Part shown: in pieces, positions 24,958 through 33,966 of the stretch
How the letters are laid out: each line of letters begins with the position of its first letter
Position numbering within the stretch: the first letter of the stretch is position 1
Source of the DNA: Holophagales bacterium UBA5704
GTDB lineage: Bacteria > Acidobacteriota > Thermoanaerobaculia > Multivoradales > UBA5704
Direction of reading: 5' to 3'
Length of the DNA: 64,000 nt
Assembly (NCBI GenBank): GCA_002420005.1
Contig: DIHE01000036.1
Location: 111,029-175,028, forward strand
The notes under the pieces: model-generated
What the model was told of the DNA's origin: nothing
Databases searched by the model: none
What the model saw: the letters and a program-made list of their open reading frames with translations, nothing else
Position numbers and translations under genes: made by a program

Positions 24958-27951
24958 ATGTCGAGAATCTGTCGTATCACCTGGCTGAGCTGTGCTCTGC
25001 TGTTGGCTCTGGCCGCGGGTGCCGTCGCCCAATCGCAGGCGACGACGGGTGTCATCGAAGGGACCGTCTCCGACGCCGAGGGCGCCGTGCTGCCGGGGGC
25101 GACGGTCACCCTGGTCAACACCGCCACCAACTTCGAGCAGGTCGTGACCACCGGCGGCGAAGGCCGGTTCCGGGCGGTGCTGCTGCCGCTCGGTCCCTAC
25201 CGCGTCACCGTGAGTCTGGAGGGGTTCGCCACCCTGGTCCGCGAGGGGCTCGATCTCGCCGTGGGCCAGACGATCAACCTGAAGCTCGGCCTGCAGCTCG
25301 CCGGGGTGGAGCAGGAGATCACGGTGACTGCCGAGGCCCCGGTGGTCGAAACCACGCGCGCCGAGGGAACGACCCGCATCGACAACAAGGCGGTCGAGGG
25401 GCTGCCCAACAACGGCCGCAACTTCCTCGACTTCACCAAGCTCACCCCGGGCGTCACCATCGTGCAGGGCCCGGACGGCGACGAGCTGTCGATCAACGGC
25501 CAGAAGGGCATCCACAACAACGTCTCGGTCGACGGGGCGGACTTCAACAACCCGTTTTTCGGCGAGCAGCGGGGCGGCCAGCGGCCGGCCTTCACGTTCA
25601 ACCTCGACGCGGTGAAGGAGGTGGTGGTGGTGGCGGACGGGGCGAATGCCGAGTTCGGCCGTTCGTCCTCCGGCTTCGTCAACGTGGTCACCAAGTCGGG
25701 GACCAACCAGGTGAAAGGCACCGGCCATCTGTTCTGGAAGAACGACGATCTCGCCTCGCGCGCCCAGAAGCCGGACGGCGGCACGGCCGACAAGTTCGAC
25801 AGCTCGCAGGTCCAGGCCGGCTTCACGGTGGGCGGCCCGATCGTGGCGGACAAGGTGTTCTATTTCGTCGCCGGGGACTACCAGGACGGCTCCTCGACCA
25901 AGCAGACCGATCCTTCGCGCATCGAGCAGCGGGTGGTGGACTACTTCGCCAGCCTCGGCAGCCCGGCCGAGAACGGGCCGATCGAGCGGTCGAACGACGC
26001 GAGCGTCCTGCTCGCCAAGATCGACTGGCAGGCCTCGCAGGGCAACCTGTTGACCGGCCGTTACACCTACACCAAGTCGGAGCAGGCGAACGGCACCTTC
26101 GACGTCGATTCCTGGGGCCGCAGCGCCAACGCGAACGAGAAGGGCGACTCGTTCTCCCTGACCGGCTCGGCGATTTCGACGCTGTCGAGCGACGTGCTCA
26201 ACGAGCTGCGCGTGCAGTACGCCAAGGAAAACCGGCCGCGCCCCTACGAGGGACCGATCATCGCCTCGACCGGCCGGCCGCTGCCCGACACCGCGTTCGA
26301 CTTCGCGCGCGGCTACCGCTTCGGCATGCCGTTCTTCATCCCGGTCACGTACTACGACAAGCGCTACCAGATCAACGAGAACCTGTCGCTCCTGCGCGGC
26401 AATCACTCGATCAAGGCGGGCGTCGAGTACAACGACGTGGTCTCGGCGCAGACCTTCATCGGCTTCGCCAACGGCCGCTACATCTTCAGCTCCACGGACG
26501 GCTTCCTCAACTTCGCCAGGAACCCGAACTATGTGGAGTGCTCCGACGGCAGCTCCTCGCAGACCGGCTCCTGCCCGGCCGGGACGACGATCACCGGCCC
26601 GGTCCTGCTCTATCTGCAGCAGGCGGGTGTGCCGCCCTATTCGGTGGAAGAGTCGGGGACCCAGAAGATCCGCCAGAGAGAGCCCGCCGCCTTCCTCCAG
26701 GACAGCTGGCAGGTCAAACCCAACCTGACCGTGCAGTACGGCCTGCGCTGGGAGGCGCAGATCCAGCCGGACCCGCGGACGCCGCCGGACGACGTCTTCT
26801 TCGCCCCCTTCATCGGCAAGACGGTGAACACGGCCGCCGGGCCGCAGACCTTCCCGTCGAACGGCAAGATCCCCACCGACTGGAACATGTGGCAGCCGCG
26901 CCTGGGCATCACCTGGGATCCGAAGGGGGACGGCCGTTCCGTCTTCCGGGCGACCGGCGGCATCTACTATGCCCGCATCCCGGGCTTGAGCCTGGCCTCC
27001 ACCCGGTCGACCAACGGCAGCATCGGGCAGACGATCTTCCGCAACAGTGCGCTGACGCCGATCCTCGGCCCGGTGCCGGCGTATCCGAACCTCATTCCGG
27101 TCTCGCAGATCGGCCAGCCGTTCCTCCCCGACGTCTTCGTTTTCGACGAGGACTTCCAGAACCCGCGCACCACCGCGGCGAGCCTCTCGTACGAGCAGGA
27201 GATCACGCCGGGCCTCGCGGCCCTGGTGAAGTACAACTACGCCAAGGGTGACCACATCACGCGCTTCGTCAACCGCAACGATCCCCTCCTCGGCTCGCCG
27301 TGGAGCACCGGGCTGGCGCCCGGTGGTGCCAACGGGATCAACACCCTGACCGTGGTCGAGTCGACCGCGAAGAGCGAGTACAACGGCATCACCGTCGGCC
27401 TGAACCGCCGCTGGTCGGGCCGCTATCAGTACCAGGTCTACTACACCTGGTCGCGCGATCTGTCCGATGACGACAACGAGCGCGATCCGTTCTCCTTCCG
27501 CTACGCCAAGGTGACCGCGCTCGACCGCGAGTGGAGCTATTCCGACCGCGACCAGCGCCACCGCGTCAACGCCCTCCTCCTCTGGCGGGCGCCCGGGGAC
27601 GTGGACGTCAACTTCCGCTATGCCTACCGCTCGGCGCAGCCGAAGTCGATCACCGCGAGCGGTGCCGACGCCGCGACGCCGCAGGACCGCATCAACCCCG
27701 ATGGCACGGTGACCCGGCGCAACCTCGGGCGCAAGGACAACCAGTTCAACTCCCTCGACGTGCGCGTTTCGAAGCCCTTCGCCTTCGGCCGCATCACCGT
27801 CGAGCCGATTGTCGAGGTGTTCAACCTGTTCAACAGCAAGAACCTGCGCCGTCCGGAGGTCACCAGCCTGATCTTCAACTTCGACGGCACGGTGCAGAGC
27901 GGCACCGGGGACCCGCGCCAGGCCCAGGTGGGCGTGCGCATCCTGTTCTAG
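24958..27951 (+). CDS. TonB-dependent receptor with carboxypeptidase regulatory domain (Oar-like)
   Basis: The 997-aa outer membrane protein has a signal peptide (WLSCALLLALAAGAVAQ), a carboxypeptidase-regulatory-like beta domain (GVIEGTVSDAEGAVLPGATVTL, about 30-115), a plug region (RIDNKAVEGLPNNGRNFLDF, TKSGTNQVKGTGHLFWKN) and a long beta barrel ending in RILF. ATG at 24958 is chosen because it starts the signal peptide and follows GGGGGA. Such proteins are expanded in Acidobacteriota and are thought to take up large substrates; the ligand here is unknown. It stands alone, with a promoter before it and a strong hairpin after it. Confidence 0.94.
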   Translation: MSRICRITWLSCALLLALAAGAVAQSQATTGVIEGTVSDAEGAVLPGATVTLVNTATNFEQVVTTGGEGRFRAVLLPLGPYRVTVSLEGFATLVREGLDLAVGQTINLKLGLQLAGVEQEITVTAEAPVVETTRAEGTTRIDNKAVEGLPNNGRNFLDFTKLTPGVTIVQGPDGDELSINGQKGIHNNVSVDGADFNNPFFGEQRGGQRPAFTFNLDAVKEVVVVADGANAEFGRSSSGFVNVVTKSGTNQVKGTGHLFWKNDDLASRAQKPDGGTADKFDSSQVQAGFTVGGPIVADKVFYFVAGDYQDGSSTKQTDPSRIEQRVVDYFASLGSPAENGPIERSNDASVLLAKIDWQASQGNLLTGRYTYTKSEQANGTFDVDSWGRSANANEKGDSFSLTGSAISTLSSDVLNELRVQYAKENRPRPYEGPIIASTGRPLPDTAFDFARGYRFGMPFFIPVTYYDKRYQINENLSLLRGNHSIKAGVEYNDVVSAQTFIGFANGRYIFSSTDGFLNFARNPNYVECSDGSSSQTGSCPAGTTITGPVLLYLQQAGVPPYSVEESGTQKIRQREPAAFLQDSWQVKPNLTVQYGLRWEAQIQPDPRTPPDDVFFAPFIGKTVNTAAGPQTFPSNGKIPTDWNMWQPRLGITWDPKGDGRSVFRATGGIYYARIPGLSLASTRSTNGSIGQTIFRNSALTPILGPVPAYPNLIPVSQIGQPFLPDVFVFDEDFQNPRTTAASLSYEQEITPGLAALVKYNYAKGDHITRFVNRNDPLLGSPWSTGLAPGGANGINTLTVVESTAKSEYNGITVGLNRRWSGRYQYQVYYTWSRDLSDDDNERDPFSFRYAKVTALDREWSYSDRDQRHRVNALLLWRAPGDVDVNFRYAYRSAQPKSITASGADAATPQDRINPDGTVTRRNLGRKDNQFNSLDVRVSKPFAFGRITVEPIVEVFNLFNSKNLRRPEVTSLIFNFDGTVQSGTGDPRQAQVGVRILF

Positions 27952-27974
27952 AGCGCCCGCTTCCCCCTCGCGCG

Positions 27975-28008
27975 CTCCTGCCGGCCCCTTCGCGGGAACC
28001 GGCAGGAG
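27975..28008 (+). terminator. Strong hairpin after the TonB receptor gene
   Basis: CTCCTGCCGG (27975-27984) pairs perfectly with CCGGCAGGAG (27999-28008) around a 14-nt loop that can itself fold. It starts 24 nt after the receptor stop. There is no T-run, so it may stop transcription or protect the 3' end. Confidence 0.6.
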
Positions 28009-28081
28009 CCGCCCCAGACCTTCCTGGTGGTACCATGCTCCCGTACCTCATCCAGCCCGGTTTGACCGGAGGAGCACCTGC

Positions 28082-29719
28082 GTGGAACTGCTCGGCTCGA
28101 TTCTCGTCGGTCTCTTCTCGTGCGGCGGTTGTTTCGGCTTCCTGCCGATGATCCTGGCGGCGGTGGCGCTCGTCGATTCGATCCGTGTCGGCGCCGGCTG
28201 GTATTGGTGTCTGATCATCCTGGCCCTGCCGGTCCTCGGGCCGATCGCCTACTTCGTCGTCGTGCGCAGCCCGCTCCTGGGGAGCCACGGCTCTGCGTTC
28301 CTGTCTCCTTCCGCCGCGCGGCGCCTCCAGGCGCGGCGGCATCTGAAGGCGCTCCAGGTGCAGCTCGGCCATTGGCGCGGGCCGGGCGTGCTCACCGAGG
28401 CGGGAGAGGACCTGCTGGTCCTCGGCAAGACCAAGGAGGCCGAGAGCCACTTCCGCGAGGCGCTCGCCAACGGAGCGGCGGTGGAGGATGTCCACTATGG
28501 GCTCGCCGAGGCGCTCCAGGTGCAGGGGCGGTTTGCCGACGCCGTGCCCTGTCTTGAAGAGCTGATCAAGGCCGAGCCGGACTCCCGGCTCGGGGAAGGC
28601 CCGCTCGCCCTGGCGCGCTGCCTCGACGAGAGCGGCCGGGGAGCGGAGGCCGAGCCGTTGTTGCGCCGCGTGCTCGAACGGCGGACGGTCATCGAAGCGC
28701 AGGTGCGCCTCGCCCGGCTCCTGTTGCAGAAGGGAGAGAAGGACGAGGCCGGCCGGCTGCTCGCCGAGGTCGCGGCCGATGCGCAGCATCTTCCCGCCTA
28801 TTTGAAGCGGCGCCACCGCGACTGGCTGCGTGCCGCCCGCCATCTCAAGCCGGGGACTTCGCTGCCCCGGCCCCGGGTGGAGGGAGCCATCACTCCTCGC
28901 GAGCGGGTGCAGGTGGCGGCGGTCGCCGCGGGGGCGTTGCTCGTGCTGCTGGGAGGTGCGGCGTTTTTCTTCACCACCGGGCTCGGGTCGTGGCAGGCGA
29001 AGGGGATGATGCAGCACTACGAAGAGAGCCAGGCGTTGCGCGACAAGCTCGATGCCCTGGACCGGGAGCATCCCTGGACGCTGGGAGACGACCTGGCCTC
29101 CGTCGAGCTGACCGTCGCCGAGGTGGATCGGTATCTGCGGGTGCGCCGCGCGGTGGAGCCGGCGGTGCAGGAGCTCCTCCGTGCCGAGGCGGCGGTGGAA
29201 CAGGCACGCAGGCGGGGGGAGGACGCGCCGGGCATGGGGGAGCTGTTCTCGAGCACATCGGGGATCGCCCGCTGGATGGAGGCCGAGGTGGCCTGCCTGC
29301 GGAGCCTGGCCACCGCCCTCGAGCGGGAGGCCATGGGACCACGCGAATTGCTCAACGATCTCACGCTCATCGAGTGGCGCTTCCTGCGGCGGCCCGAAGC
29401 GCTGGTGCTGGGTCTCGAGGAATTTCAGCGGACGGACTGGATCGCCGCGCAGCAGGGCCTGTCCTTCCCGTTGCCGGAGGATCCCGATCCGGAGATGGAA
29501 CGCCATCTCCGGGAGCAGCGCCGGCAGCGGGCCCGCCTGCAGGCCAAAGCCGCCGCCTTGGAGGAGGACGCCAACGCCGCCGTCGCTCTGGCACCGGCCA
29601 CCCAGACCCTGCTGGAGGCCCGGCGCACCGAGGTGGCGGCTTTCGATCCGGCCGCGCTCGCCGTCATCCTGCGCGGCCTCGACGCGACTTTGAGCACGGG
29701 GAGTCCTTACGAGGATTAG
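28082..29719 (+). CDS. Membrane-anchored TPR protein of unknown function
   Basis: The 545-aa protein begins with two membrane segments in a phospholipase-D-nuclease-N-terminal-like stretch (GAGWYWCLIILALPVLGPIAY). Tetratricopeptide-like helices follow at about 95-260 (EAESHFREALANGA, EALQVQGRFADAVPCLEEL), then a third membrane segment near 280-302 (VAAGALLVLLGGAAFFF). The C-terminal 240 residues are Glu/Arg/Leu-rich and helical, likely coiled coil. The start is GTG, with GGAGG 10 nt upstream. No enzyme motif is seen. It may be a scaffold in the inner membrane; function unknown. Confidence 0.8.
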   Translation: MELLGSILVGLFSCGGCFGFLPMILAAVALVDSIRVGAGWYWCLIILALPVLGPIAYFVVVRSPLLGSHGSAFLSPSAARRLQARRHLKALQVQLGHWRGPGVLTEAGEDLLVLGKTKEAESHFREALANGAAVEDVHYGLAEALQVQGRFADAVPCLEELIKAEPDSRLGEGPLALARCLDESGRGAEAEPLLRRVLERRTVIEAQVRLARLLLQKGEKDEAGRLLAEVAADAQHLPAYLKRRHRDWLRAARHLKPGTSLPRPRVEGAITPRERVQVAAVAAGALLVLLGGAAFFFTTGLGSWQAKGMMQHYEESQALRDKLDALDREHPWTLGDDLASVELTVAEVDRYLRVRRAVEPAVQELLRAEAAVEQARRRGEDAPGMGELFSSTSGIARWMEAEVACLRSLATALEREAMGPRELLNDLTLIEWRFLRRPEALVLGLEEFQRTDWIAAQQGLSFPLPEDPDPEMERHLREQRRQRARLQAKAAALEEDANAAVALAPATQTLLEARRTEVAAFDPAALAVILRGLDATLSTGSPYED

Positions 29720-29793
29720 CCGCGTTCCCCGTCTCGCTTCGACCCTTCTGGAGCACCTTGTTCCTGAGACGGGTCAGACGACAGGAGGACGGC

Positions 29794-30144
29794 ATGATTT
29801 GTCCTGAGTGCGGGCTCGAGTACGAAGCGAGCTTCGCGATGTGCGAGGCGTGCGGGGTGCTGCTGGAAGACGAGGAATCGGACGAGATCGAAGACGTCGA
29901 TTTCGCGCCGCTGGTCGAGAGCACCGACGTGACCTGGTTCGGTGTGGTGACGGAGAGCCTGGAGGAGATGGGGATTCCCTGGTTCGTCCAGGCCGAGACC
30001 TCCTTGGGTGTGCTCAGCCGGGAAGGGGGAGACGTCGGCCGGGCGGGAGATGCGGTGGTGACGGTCTACGTGGCCGAGAACCGCTGCCAGGAGGCGCGCC
30101 GGATCGTGCACGATCTCAGAGCCGTCGGTACCGCCGGCGCCTGA
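29794..30144 (+). CDS. Zinc-ribbon protein with DUF2007-like domain
   Basis: The 116-aa protein starts with two CxxC knuckles (CPEC and CEAC), enough for one zinc ribbon. An acidic linker follows, then a DUF2007-like fold (DVTWFGVVTESLEEMGIPWFVQ, then VYVAENRCQEARRIV) that resembles small signal-transduction domains. ATG at 29794 is preceded by ACAGGAGG. It follows the TPR gene after 74 nt. No catalytic residues are visible, so an adaptor role is possible. Confidence 0.85.
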   Translation: MICPECGLEYEASFAMCEACGVLLEDEESDEIEDVDFAPLVESTDVTWFGVVTESLEEMGIPWFVQAETSLGVLSREGGDVGRAGDAVVTVYVAENRCQEARRIVHDLRAVGTAGA

Positions 30145-30161
30145 GCCTCTGCCGCGGAGTC

Positions 30162-31211
30162 TCAGGTCAGGCCGATCCGGGCGAGCTTTTCCGGATTCTT
30201 CTTGAGCTCCCGGGCCAGCCGGGCGGCGATGCTGCGTTGCAGCTTGCGCCGCGCGTCCATCTCCGGGATCTTGCTCAGGTCGATCCACCCGCCGGCGGTG
30301 CGGCCGTGCCCTCCGCCCTTGCCGCGGCGGGCCACCAGCCGGTGCATCAGCGAGCCGGCTTCCGCCCGTGTGTTGGTGGTGCGGATCGAGAGGTACAGGC
30401 GGTCCTCGAAGATGCCGGTGCACAGGGCCCAGGTCTTGCCCTCCAGGCGCAGCAGGAGGTCGGCGATCTCCGGCACGATGTCCGGTTGCTCGATCCTGCC
30501 CAGATGGCTGACCACCAGGGTGTCCACCGCCTCCAGGTTTTCCAGGGCATTGTGCAGATTGGCGAAGTACGCGAGAGGCTGGCGCGGGCTCTGGATGCGG
30601 GCCAGCAGGCGGTGATTGGCGCGGGGGAAGAACTGGTCGTAGATCACCTTGTCCCGGCCGGTGAACTCGCGGGCGAAGTCCTGGGTCTCCGAGCGGATGG
30701 CATAGATGAGCGCGGTCGCCTCGCCATGGGTCGGTGCGATCCCCGCCGCGAGCAGGTATTCGGCTACGATCGTCGCGGTCGCCCCCACCTCCGGCCGGAC
30801 GTCGTAGAACGGGCCGTTCTGGGTGATCGGCCGCACCGGATGGTGGTCGATGACGATGTCGGGCTGCAGCCGGGACGGGAGCTGGTTGTTGCCGGTGCGC
30901 GGCTGGGTGTCGACCAGCGCGAAGCCGTCGAAATCCCGGAACGAGAGGCTGCGGACGTGGACGAACGGCAGCCGCAGGGTGCGCACCATCTCGCGGTTCT
31001 CAGCCCGGCCGACGATGCCGCCGTAGGCCAGGGTGGCCTGGTGCTTCAAGGCGCTGCGCAGGACCCGCCCGAGGATGAGCGCCGAGGCGAGCGCGTCCGG
31101 ATCGGGATTGTCATGGGTGAGCACGAGCCAGCGCGCCGCCTTTCCCTTGCCCTGCACGGTCGCGCGCAGCCGGTCGTAGCGTTCCGGCGCCCCGGTGGTG
31201 TCGGTGGTCAT
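30162..31211 (-). CDS. DHH-family phosphoesterase (NrnA-like)
   Basis: The 349-aa protein has the DHH domain metal ligands in THDNPDPDA, ALVDTQP and the name motif VIDHHP, and the C-terminal DHHA1 motif GGGHGRTAGG. This layout is shared by nanoRNases, pAp phosphatases and cyclic-dinucleotide phosphodiesterases. Which substrate it uses cannot be decided from sequence. It is divergent from lgt and converges on the zinc-ribbon gene. Length is typical. Confidence 0.92.
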   Translation of the reverse strand: MTTDTTGAPERYDRLRATVQGKGKAARWLVLTHDNPDPDALASALILGRVLRSALKHQATLAYGGIVGRAENREMVRTLRLPFVHVRSLSFRDFDGFALVDTQPRTGNNQLPSRLQPDIVIDHHPVRPITQNGPFYDVRPEVGATATIVAEYLLAAGIAPTHGEATALIYAIRSETQDFAREFTGRDKVIYDQFFPRANHRLLARIQSPRQPLAYFANLHNALENLEAVDTLVVSHLGRIEQPDIVPEIADLLLRLEGKTWALCTGIFEDRLYLSIRTTNTRAEAGSLMHRLVARRGKGGGHGRTAGGWIDLSKIPEMDARRKLQRSIAARLARELKKNPEKLARIGLT

Positions 31212-31284
31212 GGGGGGGCGATTGTACCGGATTGCCGTGCACCGTCGCGCCGGTCGAAGCGCGTGCTACCATTGCGCCCGTCTT

Positions 31285-32097
31285 ATGATCCAAGAGCTCT
31301 TCCGCATCGGCTCCTTCTCGATCAGCCCCTTCGGGGTGATGCTGGTCTTCGCGTTCCTCGGCAGTTACCTGCAGCTGCGCTGGGGACTGCGCAAGCACGG
31401 CATCGGGGATGAAGAAGACGCCAGCGCCCTCGTGTTCGCCGCCGGTGTCGGCGGCATCGTGGGGGCCAAGGTCTACTACGCGATCCTCAACACCGACTGG
31501 CGTCTTCTCTTCGACCGTTCCGGGCTCGTCTGGTACGGCGGATTCCTCCTCGGGGCTGCCGCGGTCCTGTTCACCTTGCGGCATCGCCAGCTCCCCGGCT
31601 GGGAGACCGCGGATGCTGCGGTGCCGGCGTTGGCGCTCGGCTATGCCATCGGCCGTATCGGCTGTTTCCTGGTCGGCGACGACTACGGCCGTCCCACCGA
31701 GCTTCCCTGGGGCGTCGCGTTCGGCAACGGCCTCCCGTCCACCACGGCGGGCGAGCTGCGCAGCACGTTCGGCCTCGATCTGCCGGTCTCGATCGCGGAC
31801 TCCGAGTTGCTCCGGGTCCATCCCACCCAGCTCTACGAAACCGCGGCCGGCCTGCTCATCTGGGGCCTCGGCCTGTGGCTGTTCCGCCGCGGATTGCGTC
31901 CGGGCACGGTGGCCCTGGTGCTCCTGGCCCTTCTCGCCGTCGAGCGCTTCCTGGTCGAGATCGTCCGCGTCAAGGACGACCGCTTCCTGGGACCGTTCAC
32001 CGTCGCGCAGGCGATCAGCCTCGGCGTATTGCTGGCCGTCGCGGTGATCGGCTGGCTGCGTTCGCGGCGGCGGCCGTCTCCGGCTCCCGCCCGATGA
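31285..32097 (+). CDS. lgt: Prolipoprotein diacylglyceryl transferase
   Basis: The 270-aa inner membrane enzyme has seven predicted membrane segments and the Lgt signature [20 protein letters not shown] followed by HPTQLYE. It moves diacylglycerol from phosphatidylglycerol to the lipobox cysteine. ATG at 31285 gives the normal [20 protein letters not shown] start; the open frame upstream is not part of the family. It overlaps thiD by ATGA. TACCAT at 31267-31272 could be its -10 box. Confidence 0.96.
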   Translation: MIQELFRIGSFSISPFGVMLVFAFLGSYLQLRWGLRKHGIGDEEDASALVFAAGVGGIVGAKVYYAILNTDWRLLFDRSGLVWYGGFLLGAAAVLFTLRHRQLPGWETADAAVPALALGYAIGRIGCFLVGDDYGRPTELPWGVAFGNGLPSTTAGELRSTFGLDLPVSIADSELLRVHPTQLYETAAGLLIWGLGLWLFRRGLRPGTVALVLLALLAVERFLVEIVRVKDDRFLGPFTVAQAISLGVLLAVAVIGWLRSRRRPSPAPAR

Positions 32098-32903
32098 CTC
32101 CCCCCCGGCTTCTGACCATCGCCGGGTCGGACTCCGGCGGCGGTGCCGGCATCCAGGCCGACCTCAAGACCTTCGCCGCCCACGGTGGCTATGGGATGAG
32201 CGCGGTGACCGCGCTCACCGCCCAGAACACGCGGGAGGTCCGCGCGGTCCACCCGGCGCCGCCGGATTTCGTCGCCGCCCAGATCGACGCGGTGTTCGAA
32301 GACATCGGTGTCGACGCCGTCAAGATCGGCATGTTGGCCGACGCCGGCCTGGTGCGCGCCGTGGCCGACCGGCTGCGCGTCCATACCCGCGGCCGCAGCC
32401 TCCCCATCGTGCTGGACCCGGTGATGATCGCCAAGAGCGGCGCGGCGCTCCTGGCGGACGAAGCGGTCGCCGCCCTCCTCGCCGAGCTCGTTCCCCTGGC
32501 CACCGTCGTCACCCCCAACCTGCCCGAGCTGGCCCGGCTCACCGGCCTGCCCGTGGACGGTGAAGCCGAGAGGCGCCGCGCCGCTGAAGCGCTGGCCGGC
32601 CGCGGCGGCGGGAACGTCCTCGCCAAGGGGGGGCATGCGGAAGGAGCGGAGATGGTCGATCTCCTCTACGCCGCGGGCACCTGGCACCGCATCGCCCATC
32701 CGCGGGTCGAGACCCTTTCGACACATGGCACCGGCTGCACCCTGTCCTCGGCCATCGCCGCCCGGCTCGGCCGCGGGGAGGAGCTGCCGCAGGCCGTCGC
32801 CGGAGCCATCGCCTGGCTCCAGGGAGCGCTCGCCGCGGCGTTTCCGCTCGGCGGCGGCCACGGGCCGGTGAACCACCTGTACCTGATGAAGGAGAGCGCG
32901 TGA
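32094..32903 (+). CDS. thiD: Hydroxymethylpyrimidine (phosphate) kinase
   Basis: The 269-aa protein has the ribokinase-fold ThiD motifs: [19 protein letters not shown] at the N-terminus, PVMIAKSG, and the anion hole with catalytic Asp-region [16 protein letters not shown]. It phosphorylates HMP and HMP-P in thiamine synthesis. Its ATG overlaps the lgt stop and its stop overlaps the next GTG, so the three genes are one operon. No other thiamine gene is nearby, so salvage is a possible role. Confidence 0.95.
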   Translation: MTPPRLLTIAGSDSGGGAGIQADLKTFAAHGGYGMSAVTALTAQNTREVRAVHPAPPDFVAAQIDAVFEDIGVDAVKIGMLADAGLVRAVADRLRVHTRGRSLPIVLDPVMIAKSGAALLADEAVAALLAELVPLATVVTPNLPELARLTGLPVDGEAERRRAAEALAGRGGGNVLAKGGHAEGAEMVDLLYAAGTWHRIAHPRVETLSTHGTGCTLSSAIAARLGRGEELPQAVAGAIAWLQGALAAAFPLGGGHGPVNHLYLMKESA

Positions 32904-33874
32904 GCCCCACCGACGTTCTGGACCTGCTGGTGGTCGGCGCGGGGCCGACCGGCATCGCGATCGGCGCCGAAGCGCGGCGCGAGGGGTTGTCCGTCCTGGT
33001 GGTGGACCGCGGCCCGCTGACCGCCGCCATCCAGGAGTATCCCGTCTTCATGGAGTTCTTCACCACCCGCGACCGTCTGGAGATCGCGGACGTGCCGTTC
33101 ACCATCGCCGAGGACAAGCCGACGCGCCGCCAGGCCCTGGCCTACTACCGCGCGGTCGTCGAGCGTTACAAAGTCCCCCTGGCGCTCTTCGAGGACGTCG
33201 TGAAGGTGGAGAAGGAGGGGGAGATCTTCCGGGTGCACACCGCGAAGCGCACGCTCGCGGCGCGCGCGGTCGCCATCGCCACCGGCTACTTCGGCCAGCC
33301 GAAGAGGCTCGGCGTCCCCGGCGAGGACCTGCCGTGGGTGCATGTGCGCTACCGCGAGGCGTACCCTCATTTCCAGCAGGACGTGGTCATCGTGGGCGCC
33401 GGCAACACCGCGGCCGAGGCGGCGCTCGACCTCTGGCGCAACGGCGCCCGCGTCTCGATCGTCCACCGCGGCCCCCACGTCAAGCCCGGCGTGAAGTACT
33501 GGCTCAAGCCGGACATCGAGAATCGCATCGCCGAAGGCTCGATCCCCGCCCGCTTCCACACCCGGGTGCGTGCCTTCCGCGACGGCGAGGGCGTGGAGGT
33601 GGAGGGACCCGGCGGCGTGGAGATCCTGCCGGCCCAGGCGGCCTACCTGCTGATCGGCTACCTCCCCGACGCCGACTTCGAGCGCCGCTGTGGCCTCGCG
33701 CTCGATCCCGAGACGTTGATTCCCACCTTCGACCCCGAGACCTGCGAGTCGAACGTCCCCGGCCTCTACGTCGCCGGCACCCTGCAAGCCGGCCGCTGGA
33801 CCGATCGCATTTTCATCGAGAACTCCAGAGACCACGGCCCGCGCATCGTGGCGCACCTGAAGCGGCGCGGGTAG
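32900..33874 (+). CDS. FAD/NAD(P)-binding oxidoreductase, YpdA-like
   Basis: The 324-aa protein has two Rossmann motifs, [15 protein letters not shown] for FAD and [17 protein letters not shown] for NAD(P)H, and the FAD-contact [13 protein letters not shown] near the C-terminus. It lacks the CxxC of thioredoxin reductase. It resembles YpdA-type bacillithiol disulfide reductases, so a low-molecular-weight thiol role is plausible. It starts with GTG in an overlap with thiD. A 79-nt stretch near its 3' end (33682-33760) has a diverged copy at 35454-35537, beyond the Fic gene. Confidence 0.88.
   Translation: MSPTDVLDLLVVGAGPTGIAIGAEARREGLSVLVVDRGPLTAAIQEYPVFMEFFTTRDRLEIADVPFTIAEDKPTRRQALAYYRAVVERYKVPLALFEDVVKVEKEGEIFRVHTAKRTLAARAVAIATGYFGQPKRLGVPGEDLPWVHVRYREAYPHFQQDVVIVGAGNTAAEAALDLWRNGARVSIVHRGPHVKPGVKYWLKPDIENRIAEGSIPARFHTRVRAFRDGEGVEVEGPGGVEILPAQAAYLLIGYLPDADFERRCGLALDPETLIPTFDPETCESNVPGLYVAGTLQAGRWTDRIFIENSRDHGPRIVAHLKRRG
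33682..33760 (+). repeat. Source copy of duplicated ypdA-like segment
   Basis: This 79-nt coding stretch (encoding [20 protein letters not shown] and onward) is matched at 35454-35537 with about 8 mismatches and one 5-nt insertion. The intact gene contains this copy, so it is taken as the source. Confidence 0.75.
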
Positions 33875-33952
33875 CCCTCCGGGCCGGGCCGCCGAGACCG
33901 CCTACCTCTCCGAGCGAGCCTGGGAGGACTACCTCAAAGGGGACCGCTTCGC

Positions 33953-33958
33953 TATAGT
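33953..33958 (+). promoter_or_regulatory. -10-like hexamer 8 nt before the Fic start
   Basis: TATAGT matches TATAAT in 5 of 6 positions and leaves only 8 nt before the ATG at 33967, so the transcript may begin at the start codon. No good -35 box is visible. Confidence 0.4.
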
Positions 33959-33966
33959 CCATCGGC

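Noticed and set aside
24880..27561. 893-codon minus-strand frame opposite the TonB receptor gene
   Set aside because: The plus strand encodes a complete receptor with signal peptide; the other frame reads as Arg/Val-rich filler.
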